64,000 nucleotides of DNA from an uncultured Coriobacteriaceae bacterium (GCA_902793195.1 CADBCS010000023.1:1-64000), one strand, 5' to 3'; shown: positions 32,738-43,053, counted from the stretch's first letter. The notes: generated by a model not told the origin, from the letters alone. A program made the numbers and translations.

Positions 32738-33701
32738 ATGGACATACGGGAATTCGAGGAGTTCGTGCCTAGCGTCTTGGAGCGCATGCGCGCGGACGGG
32801 TACGCCAGGACGACCATGGGCACCGCCAAGTGGGTGCTCGGCTGGTTCGCAGATTACTGCCACGAGGTGGAGGTCGGCGACGTCGATGAGGCCGCCGTCG
32901 CCGACTTCTGCGCCAAGCGCTTCGGGTTCGCCGCAGGCGAGTCGAAGCTGCTGCCGACGCAGGCGGCGATACGCAAGCGCATCGCCGACCGGGGGTTCTA
33001 CTCGGAGGCGAACATGAGGCTCTTCTCCGCCAACGGCAACTCCTACATAATGCCGGTGCCGTCGAGCCGCAGGGCGTTCGGGGACGCGATGGCCGAGGTG
33101 TGGGCGAAGGGTTTCTCGCGCGACTTCCAGTGGAGGGGCGGGCGCAAGCACTCCAGGATACAGTGGAGGCAGACCAGGCCCGAGGGCGGGGACCGCGTCA
33201 TCGTCTTCCGCGACGTCGAGGAGAACGAGCGCTGCCGCTCCAACTACCAGCGGTGCTCAACCTTGGGAGGCCCGGCTACACCCCCGAGGGGCTCGAGGAG
33301 GAGAAGGAGGTGTTCGGGGTGTACGTCCTCAGGACCTCGTCCAAGCTCAGGGCCGCCGAGGTGTTCTCGGCGTACACAAGCGCAGGTGGGGCATAGAGAC
33401 CCTCTGCCAGTACGTCGCGAACGTGGGCGGGTTCGAGAACCTGAAGGTCGAGGACTACTACAAGGAGCAGGGCATGGCCTTCGTGATGCTCGTGTGCGGC
33501 AGGATCCACGCGCGCGTCATGGCCGCCGTGAGGTCGCTCGGCGACTCGACGACGTCGGTGCGCGACGTGCCGCTCATGGCTCGCAGGCTCAAGCTCGTCA
33601 GGAGGGGCGGCTCGTGGGTCCTCGCCAACTCGAGGAAGAGGGACCTCGAGACGCTCAAGAGGCTCGGCTTCGAGCCGGTACGCAGGCTTGACGCCGTGTG
33701 A
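32738..33701 (+). pseudogene. Recombinase-transposase chimera, frameshifted
   Basis: The first about 70 residues (REFEEFVPSVLERMRADGY, YCHEVEVGDVDEAAVADFC) look like the SAM-like N-terminus of a site-specific recombinase. They run directly into the middle of an IS1634/IS4-type transposase (IADRGFYSEANMRLFSANG, YIMPVPSSRRAFGDAM, VIVFRDVEENERC). Near 33240 the frame shifts; the C-terminal transposase part then appears in two other frames (EVFGVYVLRTSSK; IETLCQYVANVGGFENLKVE; YYKEQGMAFVMLVCGRIHA). It is a deletion fusion of two mobile-element genes and is not functional. Confidence 0.72.
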
Positions 33702-34074
33702 CCCGCTGCACGCGCTGCGTGCAAGGGTTCATATCCCCAAAAACCTGCATGACTGTGCCTAGGCATAGACGATTCAGCCTTCTGCCTCCACCATCGAGAT
33801 GCCTCTCGATCAACGTTGGAAATCCATGTGAACTTGATAGCATTCAACGATGCCCGTCGCCGCCCCCATCTCATTCTATCATCATCATTTTTTCACACAG
33901 CCCAGTTGGCGATGAACGGCATAAGCAATGACCACCACATCTTTTGTTTAAGAAAGATGTGGTGGCCATATTTGATATGCCTTGTAATCAAGCAGGGCCT
34001 TTTACTATAGCCCCGCACCATGTGACGAGTCAGTAGACCACGCGGTCGTCGAGGTTCCTGCCTGGACGCGTTTG
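33702..34074. other. Gene-free gap with inverted repeat
   Basis: This 373-bp stretch lies between the transposase remnant and the hydrolase gene and is AT-rich for the window. An inverted repeat CCACCACATCTT/AAGATGTGGTGG (33932-33965, 10-base loop) is the only clear structure; it could end the hydrolase transcript. GCACGC/GCGTGC near 33708-33722 is a minor hairpin. No gene is seen. Confidence 0.6.
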
Positions 34075-34638
34075 TTATGCGAGGGCGCTCACAACGTCGT
34101 TTGCCGTGACGATGGCGGAGCCGTAGCACTTTTGGAAGTGCTCGATGCCCGCCTCCTGCGTTCCGCACAAAAACGTCCGCGTGGCATCCTCCACCACGAT
34201 GGACTCGTAACCGAGGTAGTAGGCATCGGCAAGCGTGTGCAGCACGCAGATGTTGGTGTCCTCTCCCACCGCAATGACGGTGCGAACGCCAAGCTCGCGC
34301 AGGAGCAGGTCCAAGTTGGTTCCAAAGAACCCGGAGTAACGACGCTTCGGGACGATAAAGTCCCTCTTGCCGGAGCCTGCCGCCAACACGGGATTGGGAA
34401 CAGCCTTGCCCTCTATTCCATGCTCACCCCACAGCTCTAGCTCCTTGTCCACGCCCGGTATGTGCGCGTCGTCGCAAAAGACGACGGGCATCCCCGCGGC
34501 ACGCGCCGCATCCACGACGCGCTTGGAGTTCTCCACCACACGCTGCTCCTCGGGGCTGGGATTGTACAGCGAATCGTCACCTTCGGTCACCAACACGTCA
34601 ATGACGAGAACCGCGGTCGTCTTGGCATCGATCTTCAT
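34075..34638 (-). CDS. Isochorismatase-family cysteine hydrolase
   Basis: A 187-residue cysteine hydrolase of the isochorismatase/nicotinamidase fold. The catalytic triad is visible: Asp14 in VLVIDVLV, Lys98 in VPKRRYSGF and Cys131 in GEDTNICVLHT, which also contains the conserved cis-peptide region before the Cys. Members hydrolyse nicotinamide, isochorismate or small amides. The metal-binding His pair of nicotinamidase is not evident (DDAHIPG gives one His), so the substrate is open. It is a single gene downstream of the oxidoreductase cluster, separated by 86 bp. Confidence 0.87.
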   Translation of the reverse strand: MKIDAKTTAVLVIDVLVTEGDDSLYNPSPEEQRVVENSKRVVDAARAAGMPVVFCDDAHIPGVDKELELWGEHGIEGKAVPNPVLAAGSGKRDFIVPKRRYSGFFGTNLDLLLRELGVRTVIAVGEDTNICVLHTLADAYYLGYESIVVEDATRTFLCGTQEAGIEHFQKCYGSAIVTANDVVSALA

Positions 34639-34724
34639 GACTGTTCCTCTCGTGGGCTTATGGGCACTAGCGCCTGTTACGCAGGTATCTTACCGCATAT
34701 GAGACCCGTTCGAACGCACGGCTC

Positions 34725-35090
34725 CTATGCGCGCTTAGTCGCAACGACGTCCACGCCGGTATCGCACACGTTGGCCACGATGACGTCGCCTACCTGTACG
34801 GGTGCCAAGACCTGCACGCCGCGCAGTGCCTCCATTACGGGGAAGATCTTGTCCTTGGGCACGTCTGTGGCAGTCTTTACTGACACCATGCGCTCAACGT
34901 CACTGCCAATCACTGGCACCGAGGTGGTAACGATGCGCGTTGGGTCGGTTACCTCCTTGCGGGCGTACAGGTCGCCACGCTTGCACGTGTTGCCCGTCAC
35001 CGAAGTAACGGCGCCGTCTTCCAGCTCGACCGTGAGCATGCATCCCAAGGGGCAATTGATGCACGTGAGCTCTCTTGTCTCTGCCGTCAT
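34725..35090 (-). CDS. DUF1667 iron-sulfur-type protein
   Basis: A 121-residue DUF1667 protein. Cys10, Cys13, Cys17 and Cys36 (CINCPLGC and NTCKRG) form a likely metal or Fe-S site, similar to the N-terminal cluster of molybdopterin oxidoreductases. The family is almost always encoded after two FAD oxidoreductases related to GlpA, exactly as here (3 bp after the second one). It probably passes electrons within an anaerobic glycerol-3-phosphate-dehydrogenase-like complex. Confidence 0.88.
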   Translation of the reverse strand: MTAETRELTCINCPLGCMLTVELEDGAVTSVTGNTCKRGDLYARKEVTDPTRIVTTSVPVIGSDVERMVSVKTATDVPKDKIFPVMEALRGVQVLAPVQVGDVIVANVCDTGVDVVATKRA

Positions 35091-35093
35091 GGC

Positions 35094-36328
35094 CTACTCC
35101 TCCTCAAGCGTAATCGTAATGCGCGATGCGTCGGGCCGGGCCTCAAGGTCAGCCCGCTTGAGGACGACCTCCTCCATCTCGCCGGGAGCCAGGACACGCT
35201 TCTTGCGATGAAGCACACGGTCCTCACCCACGTACATGCTCACGTAACGGTCGCGATATACGTTTCCCACGCGGAAGCGCACGGTGACCTTCTGGTCCAT
35301 GCGCTGCGGGCACACCGTCGTGGGAACGGTATAGCGAACCCCGTCCCCAACCTCAACGGAGACGAGCGTGCCGTCCTCGGGCACGCGCTCGCCACGCACG
35401 AAGTGTGCCGCAGATCGGCCGGCCAGCTCGGCCTCCTCGCTCACGTAGTCCACGAGGTCGTGCACGTGCAGAACGTTTCCGCAGGCAAAGATCCCGTCGA
35501 CGTTCGTCTGCAGGGCGTCATCGACCACAGGGCCACGCGTAACGCCCGACAGGCTCACGTTGGCCGCGCGCGAAAGCTCGTTCTCGGGCAGCAGTCCCAC
35601 CGAAAGGAGCAGCGTGTCGCAGGGATAGCGGACCTCGGTCCCCGGCATGGGCCGCAGGCTCTCGTCGACCTCACCAACCCAGACTGCCTCCACGCGCTTC
35701 TTTCCCTCGACGCGCGTAACGGTGTGGCTCAGCAATAGCGGAATGCCATAGTCATCCAGGCATTGGACGATGTTGCGCTTGAGCCCGCCCGAATAGGGCA
35801 TGAGCTCGGCCACGCAATGCACGCGCGCGCCCTCGAGCGTCATGCGACGCGCCATGATGAGCCCGATGTCGCCAGAGCCCAACACAACCACATCGCGTCC
35901 CGGCATCTGTCCCTCTATGTTCACCAACCGCTGAGCCGTTCCCTGTTGAGGGCGCCGCGCGGGCGTTCGCGACATCCCATGGCAAGCACCACTGCTCCGG
36001 CCTCGATCGCGTGGACCCCGCGATCCTCGCTCACCGCAGTCACGATACGGCTGTCCGAAATGTCTATGACCATGGTATCCAGGCGGCACTCAATTCCGAG
36101 CTCGGCCACCTTATCCATGTAGCGCGTCGCGTACTCGGGACCCGTGAGCTCCTCTCCAAAGGTATGCAAACCAAAGCCGTTGTGAATGCATTGGTTGAGG
36201 ATGCCTCCCAGATGCGTGTCGCGCTCGAGGATGAGCACGTCCGTGCAGCCCGCCTCGTATGCCCCGATTGCTGCCGCGAGGCCAGCGGGTCCACCGCCAA
36301 TGATTACGATGTCGTGTCTCTCGGGCAT
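35094..36328 (-). pseudogene. FAD-dependent oxidoreductase with internal deletion/frameshift
   Basis: This is the NAD(P)/FAD oxidoreductase that accompanies GlpA-like proteins and DUF1667. The first frame (start ATG 36328) has the FAD-binding IIGGGPAGLAAA and ends AMGCRERPRGALN then a few foreign residues and a stop at 35921. The second frame resumes with GTAQRLVNIEG and VVVLGSGDIGLIMARR (NAD site) and runs to 35094. Relatives have about a dozen residues between ALN and GTAQR, so a deletion of roughly 37 bases has broken the frame near 35940. As sequenced it cannot make the full protein; a sequencing or assembly error is the alternative. Confidence 0.82.
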
Positions 36329-36329
36329 G

Positions 36330-37772
36330 TTACTCGTCCCCCTCGCCTGTTAGCAGTTCCGAACCCGGACCGCACTTGGTTACCTCCGTGGGCGCCATGT
36401 TGAGCTCGCGCTCGAGAATCTCCATGACCTTTGGGGAGCAAAAGCCACCCTGGCACCGACCCATTCCCGCCGTCACGCGCCGCTTGACCCCGTCAAGCGA
36501 ACGGGCACCCAGCGGCCGGTTGATGGCGGCCACGATCTGGGCCTCGGTGACATGGCGGCAACGACAGACCACGTTGCCATATGACGGGTCTTCTCTCGCC
36601 AGCTGAGCCCACTTCTCCAGAGGCTCGTCCTCCAGCAGCGGTATGCCCTTGCGGGTGGAAACCCATGTGCCAGCTGGTCGCTCGTCGAGGGAGAGAATCT
36701 CCTGCACGATATTTGCCACCATGCGCCCGATGGCCGGACATGACGTGAGTCCCGGCGACTCGATGGCTGCGCAGTCCACAAAGCCGGGCGCGTCTTTGAG
36801 CTCACCGATGAGGAACTCGTGTCCCTCTTGGTGTGCACGCAGGCCGGCAAAGCTCGTGATCACCTCGCGAAGCGGCACGTTGGCCACCGTGAGGGCACAC
36901 TTCGTCGCCACCTCTTCGAGTCCCTGTGGGGTCGTGTCGGTAGATTCGGGATCGTCCACGTCGCTGGCCGTCGGTCCCACGAGGAGGTTGCCGTGGACGG
37001 TAGGGCTCACGAGGATGCCCTTGCCCATCTTTGTGGGAAGCATGAACACGGTATGGCGTACGTGGTCTCCCGCAGTCGTGTCGAGCAGGAGATACTCGCC
37101 CTTGCGTGGGATTATCTTGATCTTGTCCTCGCTCACCATGTTGTGAATCGCATCCGCAAAGACCCCCGCCGCATTTACCACGCAACGGGTGCGCAGCTCG
37201 TCGCCAGATGCCGTGCGAATGACCCAGTTGCCATCCTCGCCCCGCCGTATGTCCGTAACCTGCGCGTTGAACCTAAACTCGACGCCGTTTTGCGCCGCGT
37301 TCTCGGCGAGCGCGATGTTGAGCCCAAACGGGTCGACGATGCCCGCGCTCGGGGCCCAAAGCGCCGCTACCGAGGCGTCCGAGATGTTTGGCTCCATGCG
37401 AACGAGCTCTTCCCTATCGATGATGCGCAGGTCGGGTACGCCATTGGCGATGCCCCGCTCGAGCAGCGTCTGCAATCCCGGCATGCTCTCCTCGTCCGTG
37501 CACACCACGAGCGAGCCGCATTTGCTCACCTTAAAGTCGAGGTCTTGGGCCAGCTGCCACATGAGCTCGTTGCCTTCCACATTGAGCTTGGCCATGAGCG
37601 TGCCCGTCTGGGCGTCAAAGCCTGCGTGCACAATGGCGGAGTTTGCCTTGGACGTTCCGCAGCACACATCCTCCTCGCGCTCGATCACGCACGCATGGAC
37701 ATCGAGCTTGGAGAGCTCGCGCGCCACGGCACAGCCGGACACGCCGGCTCCGATTATCACCACATCGTACAT
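36330..37772 (-). CDS. GlpA-like FAD oxidoreductase with BFD domain
   Basis: A 480-residue FAD-dependent dehydrogenase related to the GlpA subunit of anaerobic glycerol-3-phosphate dehydrogenase. The FAD site VVIIGAGVSGCAVARELSK is at the N-terminus; GTSKANSAIVHAGFD and a DAO fold follow. The C-terminal BFD-like [2Fe-2S] domain has CRCRHVT and GRCQGGFC. ATG 37772 has AAGGGGG upstream; the longer frame crosses a palindromic repeat. It is first in the operon, ending 1 bp before the next start. Oxidation of glycerol-3-phosphate or a similar hydroxyacid is likely. Confidence 0.88.
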   Translation of the reverse strand: MYDVVIIGAGVSGCAVARELSKLDVHACVIEREEDVCCGTSKANSAIVHAGFDAQTGTLMAKLNVEGNELMWQLAQDLDFKVSKCGSLVVCTDEESMPGLQTLLERGIANGVPDLRIIDREELVRMEPNISDASVAALWAPSAGIVDPFGLNIALAENAAQNGVEFRFNAQVTDIRRGEDGNWVIRTASGDELRTRCVVNAAGVFADAIHNMVSEDKIKIIPRKGEYLLLDTTAGDHVRHTVFMLPTKMGKGILVSPTVHGNLLVGPTASDVDDPESTDTTPQGLEEVATKCALTVANVPLREVITSFAGLRAHQEGHEFLIGELKDAPGFVDCAAIESPGLTSCPAIGRMVANIVQEILSLDERPAGTWVSTRKGIPLLEDEPLEKWAQLAREDPSYGNVVCRCRHVTEAQIVAAINRPLGARSLDGVKRRVTAGMGRCQGGFCSPKVMEILERELNMAPTEVTKCGPGSELLTGEGDE

Positions 37773-37861
37773 AGGGACCCCCTTGCCAACGCATAGGACC
37801 TTTTGACCATAGCGCAACGCCGACCGATACCGCCACTTGCTTCCGCAGACGGTCAAACCGC

Positions 37862-37914
37862 CCAAAAGGGACCGTCCCTTTTGGAACACCACCCGGAAGG
37901 GACCGTCCCTTTTG
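37862..37914. repeat. Two tandem 21-23 bp palindromes
   Basis: CCAAAAGGGACCGTCCCTTTTGG at 37862-37884 is an 11+1+11 perfect palindrome in which the arms are exact complements, and a near-copy (first bases changed) follows at about 37895-37914. They lie between the permease end and the GlpA-like gene and look like REP-type elements that may also end the transporter's neighbour transcript. Confidence 0.75.
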
Positions 37915-37927
37915 GACGATCATGTGG

Positions 37928-40498
37928 CTAGAAGCGGTTGATCTCCGTCAGGTCGAACTTGGGAATTCGCCGCAACGCGACGAACCCAACCACTATGGCA
38001 AACGCCGCGCACACACCCGCTCCTATGCCACAGGACGCAAGGTTCATCTCGTGGAGGAAGAGCACGTTCGATGGCTCGACGGCAGACACCGAGTACAGAC
38101 CCACGACCGTACCCAGCACGACTCCCACCAGGATTCCCACTATGGTGAGCACTATGGTGTCGTTTCGCACGTATCGCTTTGCCTGCCTTGCGGAGAACCC
38201 GCATATCATGAGCACGATGAGCTCGCGACGCTTCTCCATAATGTACATAACATCGAGGTTGTAGAGCACGACTATGGCCATGAGCGCCGCAAGGCCCACG
38301 TAGACGAGCACGACGGTCTTGGATATCTTCCTAAACTGCCCAAAGACACCCATGGCACGGTCGTAGTCGTCAATGACGCTCGTGATTGCCGAGACCTTGT
38401 TGAGCTTCTTCTCCACTGCTCCCGCGCGGGTCCCCTTACTGTCTATGAGCAACGCGTTGGGAACGAGCTTGACGCCAAACAGCTTCTCGTACGCCTCTTG
38501 CCCCATTACCATGTCGACGTTCATGAGGTAGAAGTCGTAATATCCCAGAACGGTGGCCGTACGGCTCACGTTGGACGAATCGACGATGGTGATGGTATCG
38601 CCCGGCTTGACGTTGCCGCTCTTGCCATACCCCGCACTCAGCCATACCCCGTCCTTGGACAGGTCAACCTCGCCCTGCGTTCCCTTGAGCATGTAGAGGG
38701 AGTTGAAGGCGTCCATCTCGTTGGCTTGGGGAACGGTGAGGGTGAGAGGCGTTATGGAGCTGTCCGTCTCAATCGCGCCGAGCGTTCGCCGCACGACCGG
38801 CGCACAAACGTACCCGGCGTCCCTAACCCGCTTGGTGACCTTCTTCGCTCCGTCATTTGTCCTCACGTTCATCTTTGCAACGGTATCGAACCCGTAAACG
38901 TCCCTGTAGTGTTCGGAGAAGCTGTTGAGAACGTTGTTGTTGAGCGTGAGTGCACACACCACGAGCGCAGTGCATCCGGCAACGCCAACCACGGTGCCAA
39001 ACACGCGACGCTTGTCGGCGACGCAGTTGTTGACAACCGTTTGGGTGAGCAGCGGAAGGCGCTTCCACAAGCCCCATCGCTCGTAGAACCTCTGCGTCGT
39101 GACGGGCGGGGCCACGCCAGCAAGCAGTTCCTTGGCACGACGCCTCAGGACCCCGTGGCACGAGATCCACGTGACGAGCAGGATGAGTGCCAGCTCCACG
39201 CCGCCGGCCGCGCATGCGTCGACAAGTGAGCCGTAGGGCCTCACCACCCCCATGATGAACGGCGACGAGATGGCCACGTTGAGTATCCGCTGCACGATGA
39301 TGATGGCCGCTGCAGAGCCTATCGCAATGCCGAGGATCACCGCACATGCGGCATATGCCAGATAGCTTGCCGTGATTTCCCACTTAAAGAGCCCCAACGC
39401 CTTCTTGGTGCCGATCAGCACCACCTGCTCGTGAACTATGCGCGAGATGGCCGAGTAGCACACCAACAGTCCCACGATCACGAAGAGGGAAGCCATCGAG
39501 AAGCAGAGCCGTCCCAAGATGTCCACGAACATCCTGGCCATCATCACCCCGCCGTTCGAGGCCCTTGTCGTAACGATCCAATTCTTAAGGCCCAAGGAGT
39601 CGACCTGGTTCTTTGTGTGCTTCACCGACTGCCTTGCCGCGTCGATTGCCGCCTTGTTGTCTTCGGAAGACAGCTCGGCGAGCAGCGCCTGCCCATTGTC
39701 CACGAGCTCGTCCACCTCGGCGATTCGTGGTGGCACGACTGTTGACCCCAGTTCCAGCAGCCTGTCCGCAACGCCATCGACCTCGTCCCTGTACTCGTCC
39801 GAGAACGTCGACAAGCCATCCACGCCATCACACGTAACCAGGATGACGGGACTGGCACCCAAGAATCTCAGAATGTTGAACGTGGTCGCGTCCACGAACG
39901 CCACGCACGATATGGTTCCCGAACCCATGGGAGACAGGCCATAGGTCTGTGTGTTCCGGGCGAGGCACCCCCCATACTCCACCAACCCCGTAACGGTGAG
40001 CGTGTTCGTATCGAGGGTATTGGCAATGTCCTTGGGGTCGTTTTGGGCAATGGTAATCTTGTCTCCCACCTCTACGTCGTTGTTGCGTGCCCACACCTCG
40101 AGGACCGCAATCTCGCCCTCCTTGTTGGGAAGCCTGCCCTCCAAAACCGTGGGAACGTCTATGCGCTCCGTAAGGGACCTCACCATAATGGTCTGCGTGC
40201 CGGACGGCATCTTGCACTCCTCGTACGAGACGTACACGCCCTCGGCGTCATGCACGCCATCGACACCGAGAATCTTCTTTTCCAGATCATCGGTTATGCC
40301 ATGGGGAAGCAGAACCTCTATGTCGTGAAAGTTCTCGGACTCGAGCCTCGCATCGAACTCACCGCCCAGGGCAAAGGCACCCCACCTCAGTCCCAGGAAC
40401 ACGCTAACTCCCAGGGCAACGAACATCAGGATGGAGAAGAACGACACGAACGTCGAGCGGATGTCCGCGAAGATTTCGATTATCTGCGTCTTTTTCAT
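37928..40498 (-). CDS. ABC transporter permease, FtsX/MacB type
   Basis: An 856-residue permease with two FtsX-like units. A first transmembrane helix (about 18-40) is followed by a large extracytoplasmic domain (about 45-260), a three-helix FtsX block (about 325-450), a second helix and extracytoplasmic domain (about 505-720), and a final FtsX block (about 730-850). Such permeases work with a MacB/LolD ATPase in export or release of lipoproteins, peptides or toxins, or as mechanotransmitters. ATG 40498 has AGGGA upstream, 8 bp after the ATPase stop, so the two genes form one transporter. Confidence 0.88.
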   Translation of the reverse strand: MKKTQIIEIFADIRSTFVSFFSILMFVALGVSVFLGLRWGAFALGGEFDARLESENFHDIEVLLPHGITDDLEKKILGVDGVHDAEGVYVSYEECKMPSGTQTIMVRSLTERIDVPTVLEGRLPNKEGEIAVLEVWARNNDVEVGDKITIAQNDPKDIANTLDTNTLTVTGLVEYGGCLARNTQTYGLSPMGSGTISCVAFVDATTFNILRFLGASPVILVTCDGVDGLSTFSDEYRDEVDGVADRLLELGSTVVPPRIAEVDELVDNGQALLAELSSEDNKAAIDAARQSVKHTKNQVDSLGLKNWIVTTRASNGGVMMARMFVDILGRLCFSMASLFVIVGLLVCYSAISRIVHEQVVLIGTKKALGLFKWEITASYLAYAACAVILGIAIGSAAAIIIVQRILNVAISSPFIMGVVRPYGSLVDACAAGGVELALILLVTWISCHGVLRRRAKELLAGVAPPVTTQRFYERWGLWKRLPLLTQTVVNNCVADKRRVFGTVVGVAGCTALVVCALTLNNNVLNSFSEHYRDVYGFDTVAKMNVRTNDGAKKVTKRVRDAGYVCAPVVRRTLGAIETDSSITPLTLTVPQANEMDAFNSLYMLKGTQGEVDLSKDGVWLSAGYGKSGNVKPGDTITIVDSSNVSRTATVLGYYDFYLMNVDMVMGQEAYEKLFGVKLVPNALLIDSKGTRAGAVEKKLNKVSAITSVIDDYDRAMGVFGQFRKISKTVVLVYVGLAALMAIVVLYNLDVMYIMEKRRELIVLMICGFSARQAKRYVRNDTIVLTIVGILVGVVLGTVVGLYSVSAVEPSNVLFLHEMNLASCGIGAGVCAAFAIVVGFVALRRIPKFDLTEINRF

Positions 40499-40506
40499 CC
40501 GAATCC

Positions 40507-41724
40507 CTACCACTCCAAATCCGATGCCTGCGCGCGCTCGGCGTTTACGAAGACCTCGTAGACGAGCCCGCCGCGTATGCGCACGACACGGTGAGCCATG
40601 CGGCAGATCTCCTCGTTGTGCGTGACCATCACCAAGGTCGTGCCCGTTGCCACCACGCGGTCAATCGCCTCGAGCACCCCAACGGACGTCTCGTAATCGA
40701 GTGCGGCCGTTGGCTCGTCGGCAAAGATTACGCGCGGCCGCTTTATGAGGGCACGTGCAATCGACACCCGCTGCTGCTGTCCGCCAGACAGCTGATACGG
40801 GCGGTTGTTGGCTCGGTCGGCAAGCCCAACAAGCTCGAGCGCCTCCTGGGTGGGCATGGGATCTGAGGCAAGCTCGCCGATGAGGTCCAGATTCTGCCTG
40901 ATGCGCAGGTTGGGGATGAGATTGTAGCTCTGGAAGACAAACCCCACCTGATCGCGACGGTAGACCGCTAGGTCGTGCTCCCTCACCCCAAAGTGCTCCT
41001 GGCCATCAAACACCAGCGAACCTGTGGTGGGGTCGTCCATGCCGCCCAAGATGTCGAGCAAGGTGCTCTTGCCACATCCCGACTCACCGAGCAGCACCAG
41101 GAACTCGCCCTCGTTCACGTCGAGGTTGACGCCTCCCAGCACCTGCACGACACTGTCTCCGCTCTTGTACTCGCGCGTGATGCCGCGCGCCCTCATGATC
41201 GCGCGCGTTGGCTCGCGTGCGCGCCAACTACACTCGTCGCCTCCCTTGGTCATGCATGCGAGCATCGTCATCATCTCCACGATGTCGCACTCCTCGTCCG
41301 TGATCGGACCATCCTCACCAAGGCTCATGAGCTGCAGAACGCACGTCTCGCTATCCCTCACCTCAAGCGGCACGCACAGGGAGCTGCCCACCACCACGTC
41401 CGCGTACTCGGACTGAAAGAGCGGTTGCGTTACGGAAGGCGCAGCAAGGGCGCGAACCGCCTTGCCCGTAGCATACGCCTCCCCCACATCGTTGCCCTCG
41501 CACGGGCACCAGACGCTCGTGAACTCGTATGGAGCAATCCAGCGAATCGGTCGAAGCATCCCTGTGGACTCGTCAAATGACCAGAGCACCGTAATCGAGG
41601 CACTCAAACGCTCGACGCACACGCGCATGCATCGCCCGATTGCCTCGTATAGGCTCTGCGAGCTTGCCACGAGCCTGCATGATTCGGCAAAGGCCTTGTA
41701 GGTATTCGCTGTCCTCGCATCCAC
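40507..41724 (-). CDS. ABC transporter ATPase with N-terminal GAF domain
   Basis: A 405-residue ATPase for the FtsX-type permease. Residues about 1-160 form a GAF-like sensor domain ([49 protein letters not shown]). Residues about 175-400 are a LolD/MacB-type ABC domain with Walker [10 protein letters not shown]-loop [10 protein letters not shown], signature LSGGQQQR, Walker B VIFADEP and His switch THNEE. A GAF fused to an exporter ATPase is uncommon and suggests ligand- or redox-controlled export. GTG 41724 is preceded by GGGGTG; longer upstream frames lack such a site. Confidence 0.85.
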   Translation of the reverse strand: MDARTANTYKAFAESCRLVASSQSLYEAIGRCMRVCVERLSASITVLWSFDESTGMLRPIRWIAPYEFTSVWCPCEGNDVGEAYATGKAVRALAAPSVTQPLFQSEYADVVVGSSLCVPLEVRDSETCVLQLMSLGEDGPITDEECDIVEMMTMLACMTKGGDECSWRAREPTRAIMRARGITREYKSGDSVVQVLGGVNLDVNEGEFLVLLGESGCGKSTLLDILGGMDDPTTGSLVFDGQEHFGVREHDLAVYRRDQVGFVFQSYNLIPNLRIRQNLDLIGELASDPMPTQEALELVGLADRANNRPYQLSGGQQQRVSIARALIKRPRVIFADEPTAALDYETSVGVLEAIDRVVATGTTLVMVTHNEEICRMAHRVVRIRGGLVYEVFVNAERAQASDLEW

Positions 41725-41891
41725 GTGACACCCCTGCTCCGTAGTCGTAACGACAACCCAAAACGTATTGTAGCCAAAAAGCACGGGGCACGCGCCACTA
41801 CCTGCGAGGTCGATGTATGGATTAGGCGTGCAAGGCAAAAAAGATACGTACCATACATACCATGTAGGTGAGCGAGCGAGAGGGGTGCATC

Positions 41892-42968
41892 GTGCAGGGA
41901 GCCCAGGCAGCAAAAGACGTACATGCCGCGCCGGATGTCAAGCCTCTGGGAGTCAAGATTCGCTTGGTCCAGATCTACTATGCCGTCGTCCTTCTTGTTG
42001 GCCTGCTCTATGGGGCCTTTATTAATCCCGAGGGTGACTTGGGGTTCGTGTACGACCTGTCCATGATTCGCGCGATCGTACAGATGTGGACTTCCGCACA
42101 GGCGATTTGGATGCTCCAAAGGCGCTTTAGGATCGCCGTCCCCTTTTGCATTATTTCGACGATCGCGTGTGCCGTGCTCTCGGCGATCGACGTGTTTGGG
42201 ATGGGCGCGAACATCTTGGCATACAACCTCATGGGCAGATTCACCACCGTATCGTTTGTGATCGTCGAATACGTCCTCGCAGCACTGGTCGTGGTCTACC
42301 TCGCGTTGTCGCATAGCGCCAAGCGCATCCTCGTAGTCGAGCTGGACATGGAACCCGAGGGTCCCGGCAACAGCTGGCACGTTCTGCCCTACCGCAAGCG
42401 CATTAGGACATGGGTGTTCTGGCGAGACACGATCATGTACTTCATCGTGTTCTCGTTTTTGGGCCACTGGGCCGAGATCCTCTTTTGCCGACTCATCATC
42501 GCGGGCGTCTTCATGGGTGGCTACGACCCCACGAACGCCATGCTGTGGGACCAATGGCTCTTTCCCTTCTCGGCCGAGGGGACGGCGCTTGCCATGGTGG
42601 TTCTCTTCTTGCACCCGCTCAAGGAGCGCATTCTGCGCAAGACGGGTGGCAAGAGGATACTCACGCTCCTGCTGTCGTTTCTCGCCAACGCGGCCGTGTG
42701 CACAAGCATCGACTTTATGACCGGCATGGTGGCCAACCAGCACTACGAGTTGTGGGACTACCGCGACATGCCTTTCAACTTTATGGGTCAGGTTTGCCTG
42801 CAGAACTCCATGGTGTACTCCATAGCGGCAACGATCATCGTTTGGATCGTCTACCCCCTCATGGATCGCGCCCTCAGAATAATCCCCCGCAGCTATGCAG
42901 ATGCCCTGTTCATAGGTCTTTGCGGGTTCTACGCCTTTGAGGTGACGCTCCACTTTTTCAATTTCTAA
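41892..42968 (+). CDS. Membrane protein, ABC_trans_CmpB-like
   Basis: A 358-residue membrane protein with about nine helices. The C-terminal region has LWDYRDMPFNFMGQVCLQNS, the signature of the putative ABC-transporter type IV (CmpB) membrane family. The N-terminal region (YYAVVLLVGLLYGAF, AIWMLQRRFRI) is divergent. The start GTG 41892 follows GAGAGGGG at good distance; a GTG at 41868 is less likely. It is divergent from the GAF-ABC gene. Function unknown; no ATPase is adjacent on this strand. Confidence 0.75.
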   Translation: MQGAQAAKDVHAAPDVKPLGVKIRLVQIYYAVVLLVGLLYGAFINPEGDLGFVYDLSMIRAIVQMWTSAQAIWMLQRRFRIAVPFCIISTIACAVLSAIDVFGMGANILAYNLMGRFTTVSFVIVEYVLAALVVVYLALSHSAKRILVVELDMEPEGPGNSWHVLPYRKRIRTWVFWRDTIMYFIVFSFLGHWAEILFCRLIIAGVFMGGYDPTNAMLWDQWLFPFSAEGTALAMVVLFLHPLKERILRKTGGKRILTLLLSFLANAAVCTSIDFMTGMVANQHYELWDYRDMPFNFMGQVCLQNSMVYSIAATIIVWIVYPLMDRALRIIPRSYADALFIGLCGFYAFEVTLHFFNF

Positions 42969-43053
42969 AACGTGAGCCGGCCGCGACGGAGATGCGGGGG
43001 GCGAGGCGGGCATCCAAGCAACGGTCCGCTTATGGGGACCATGCCCTGCGCAC

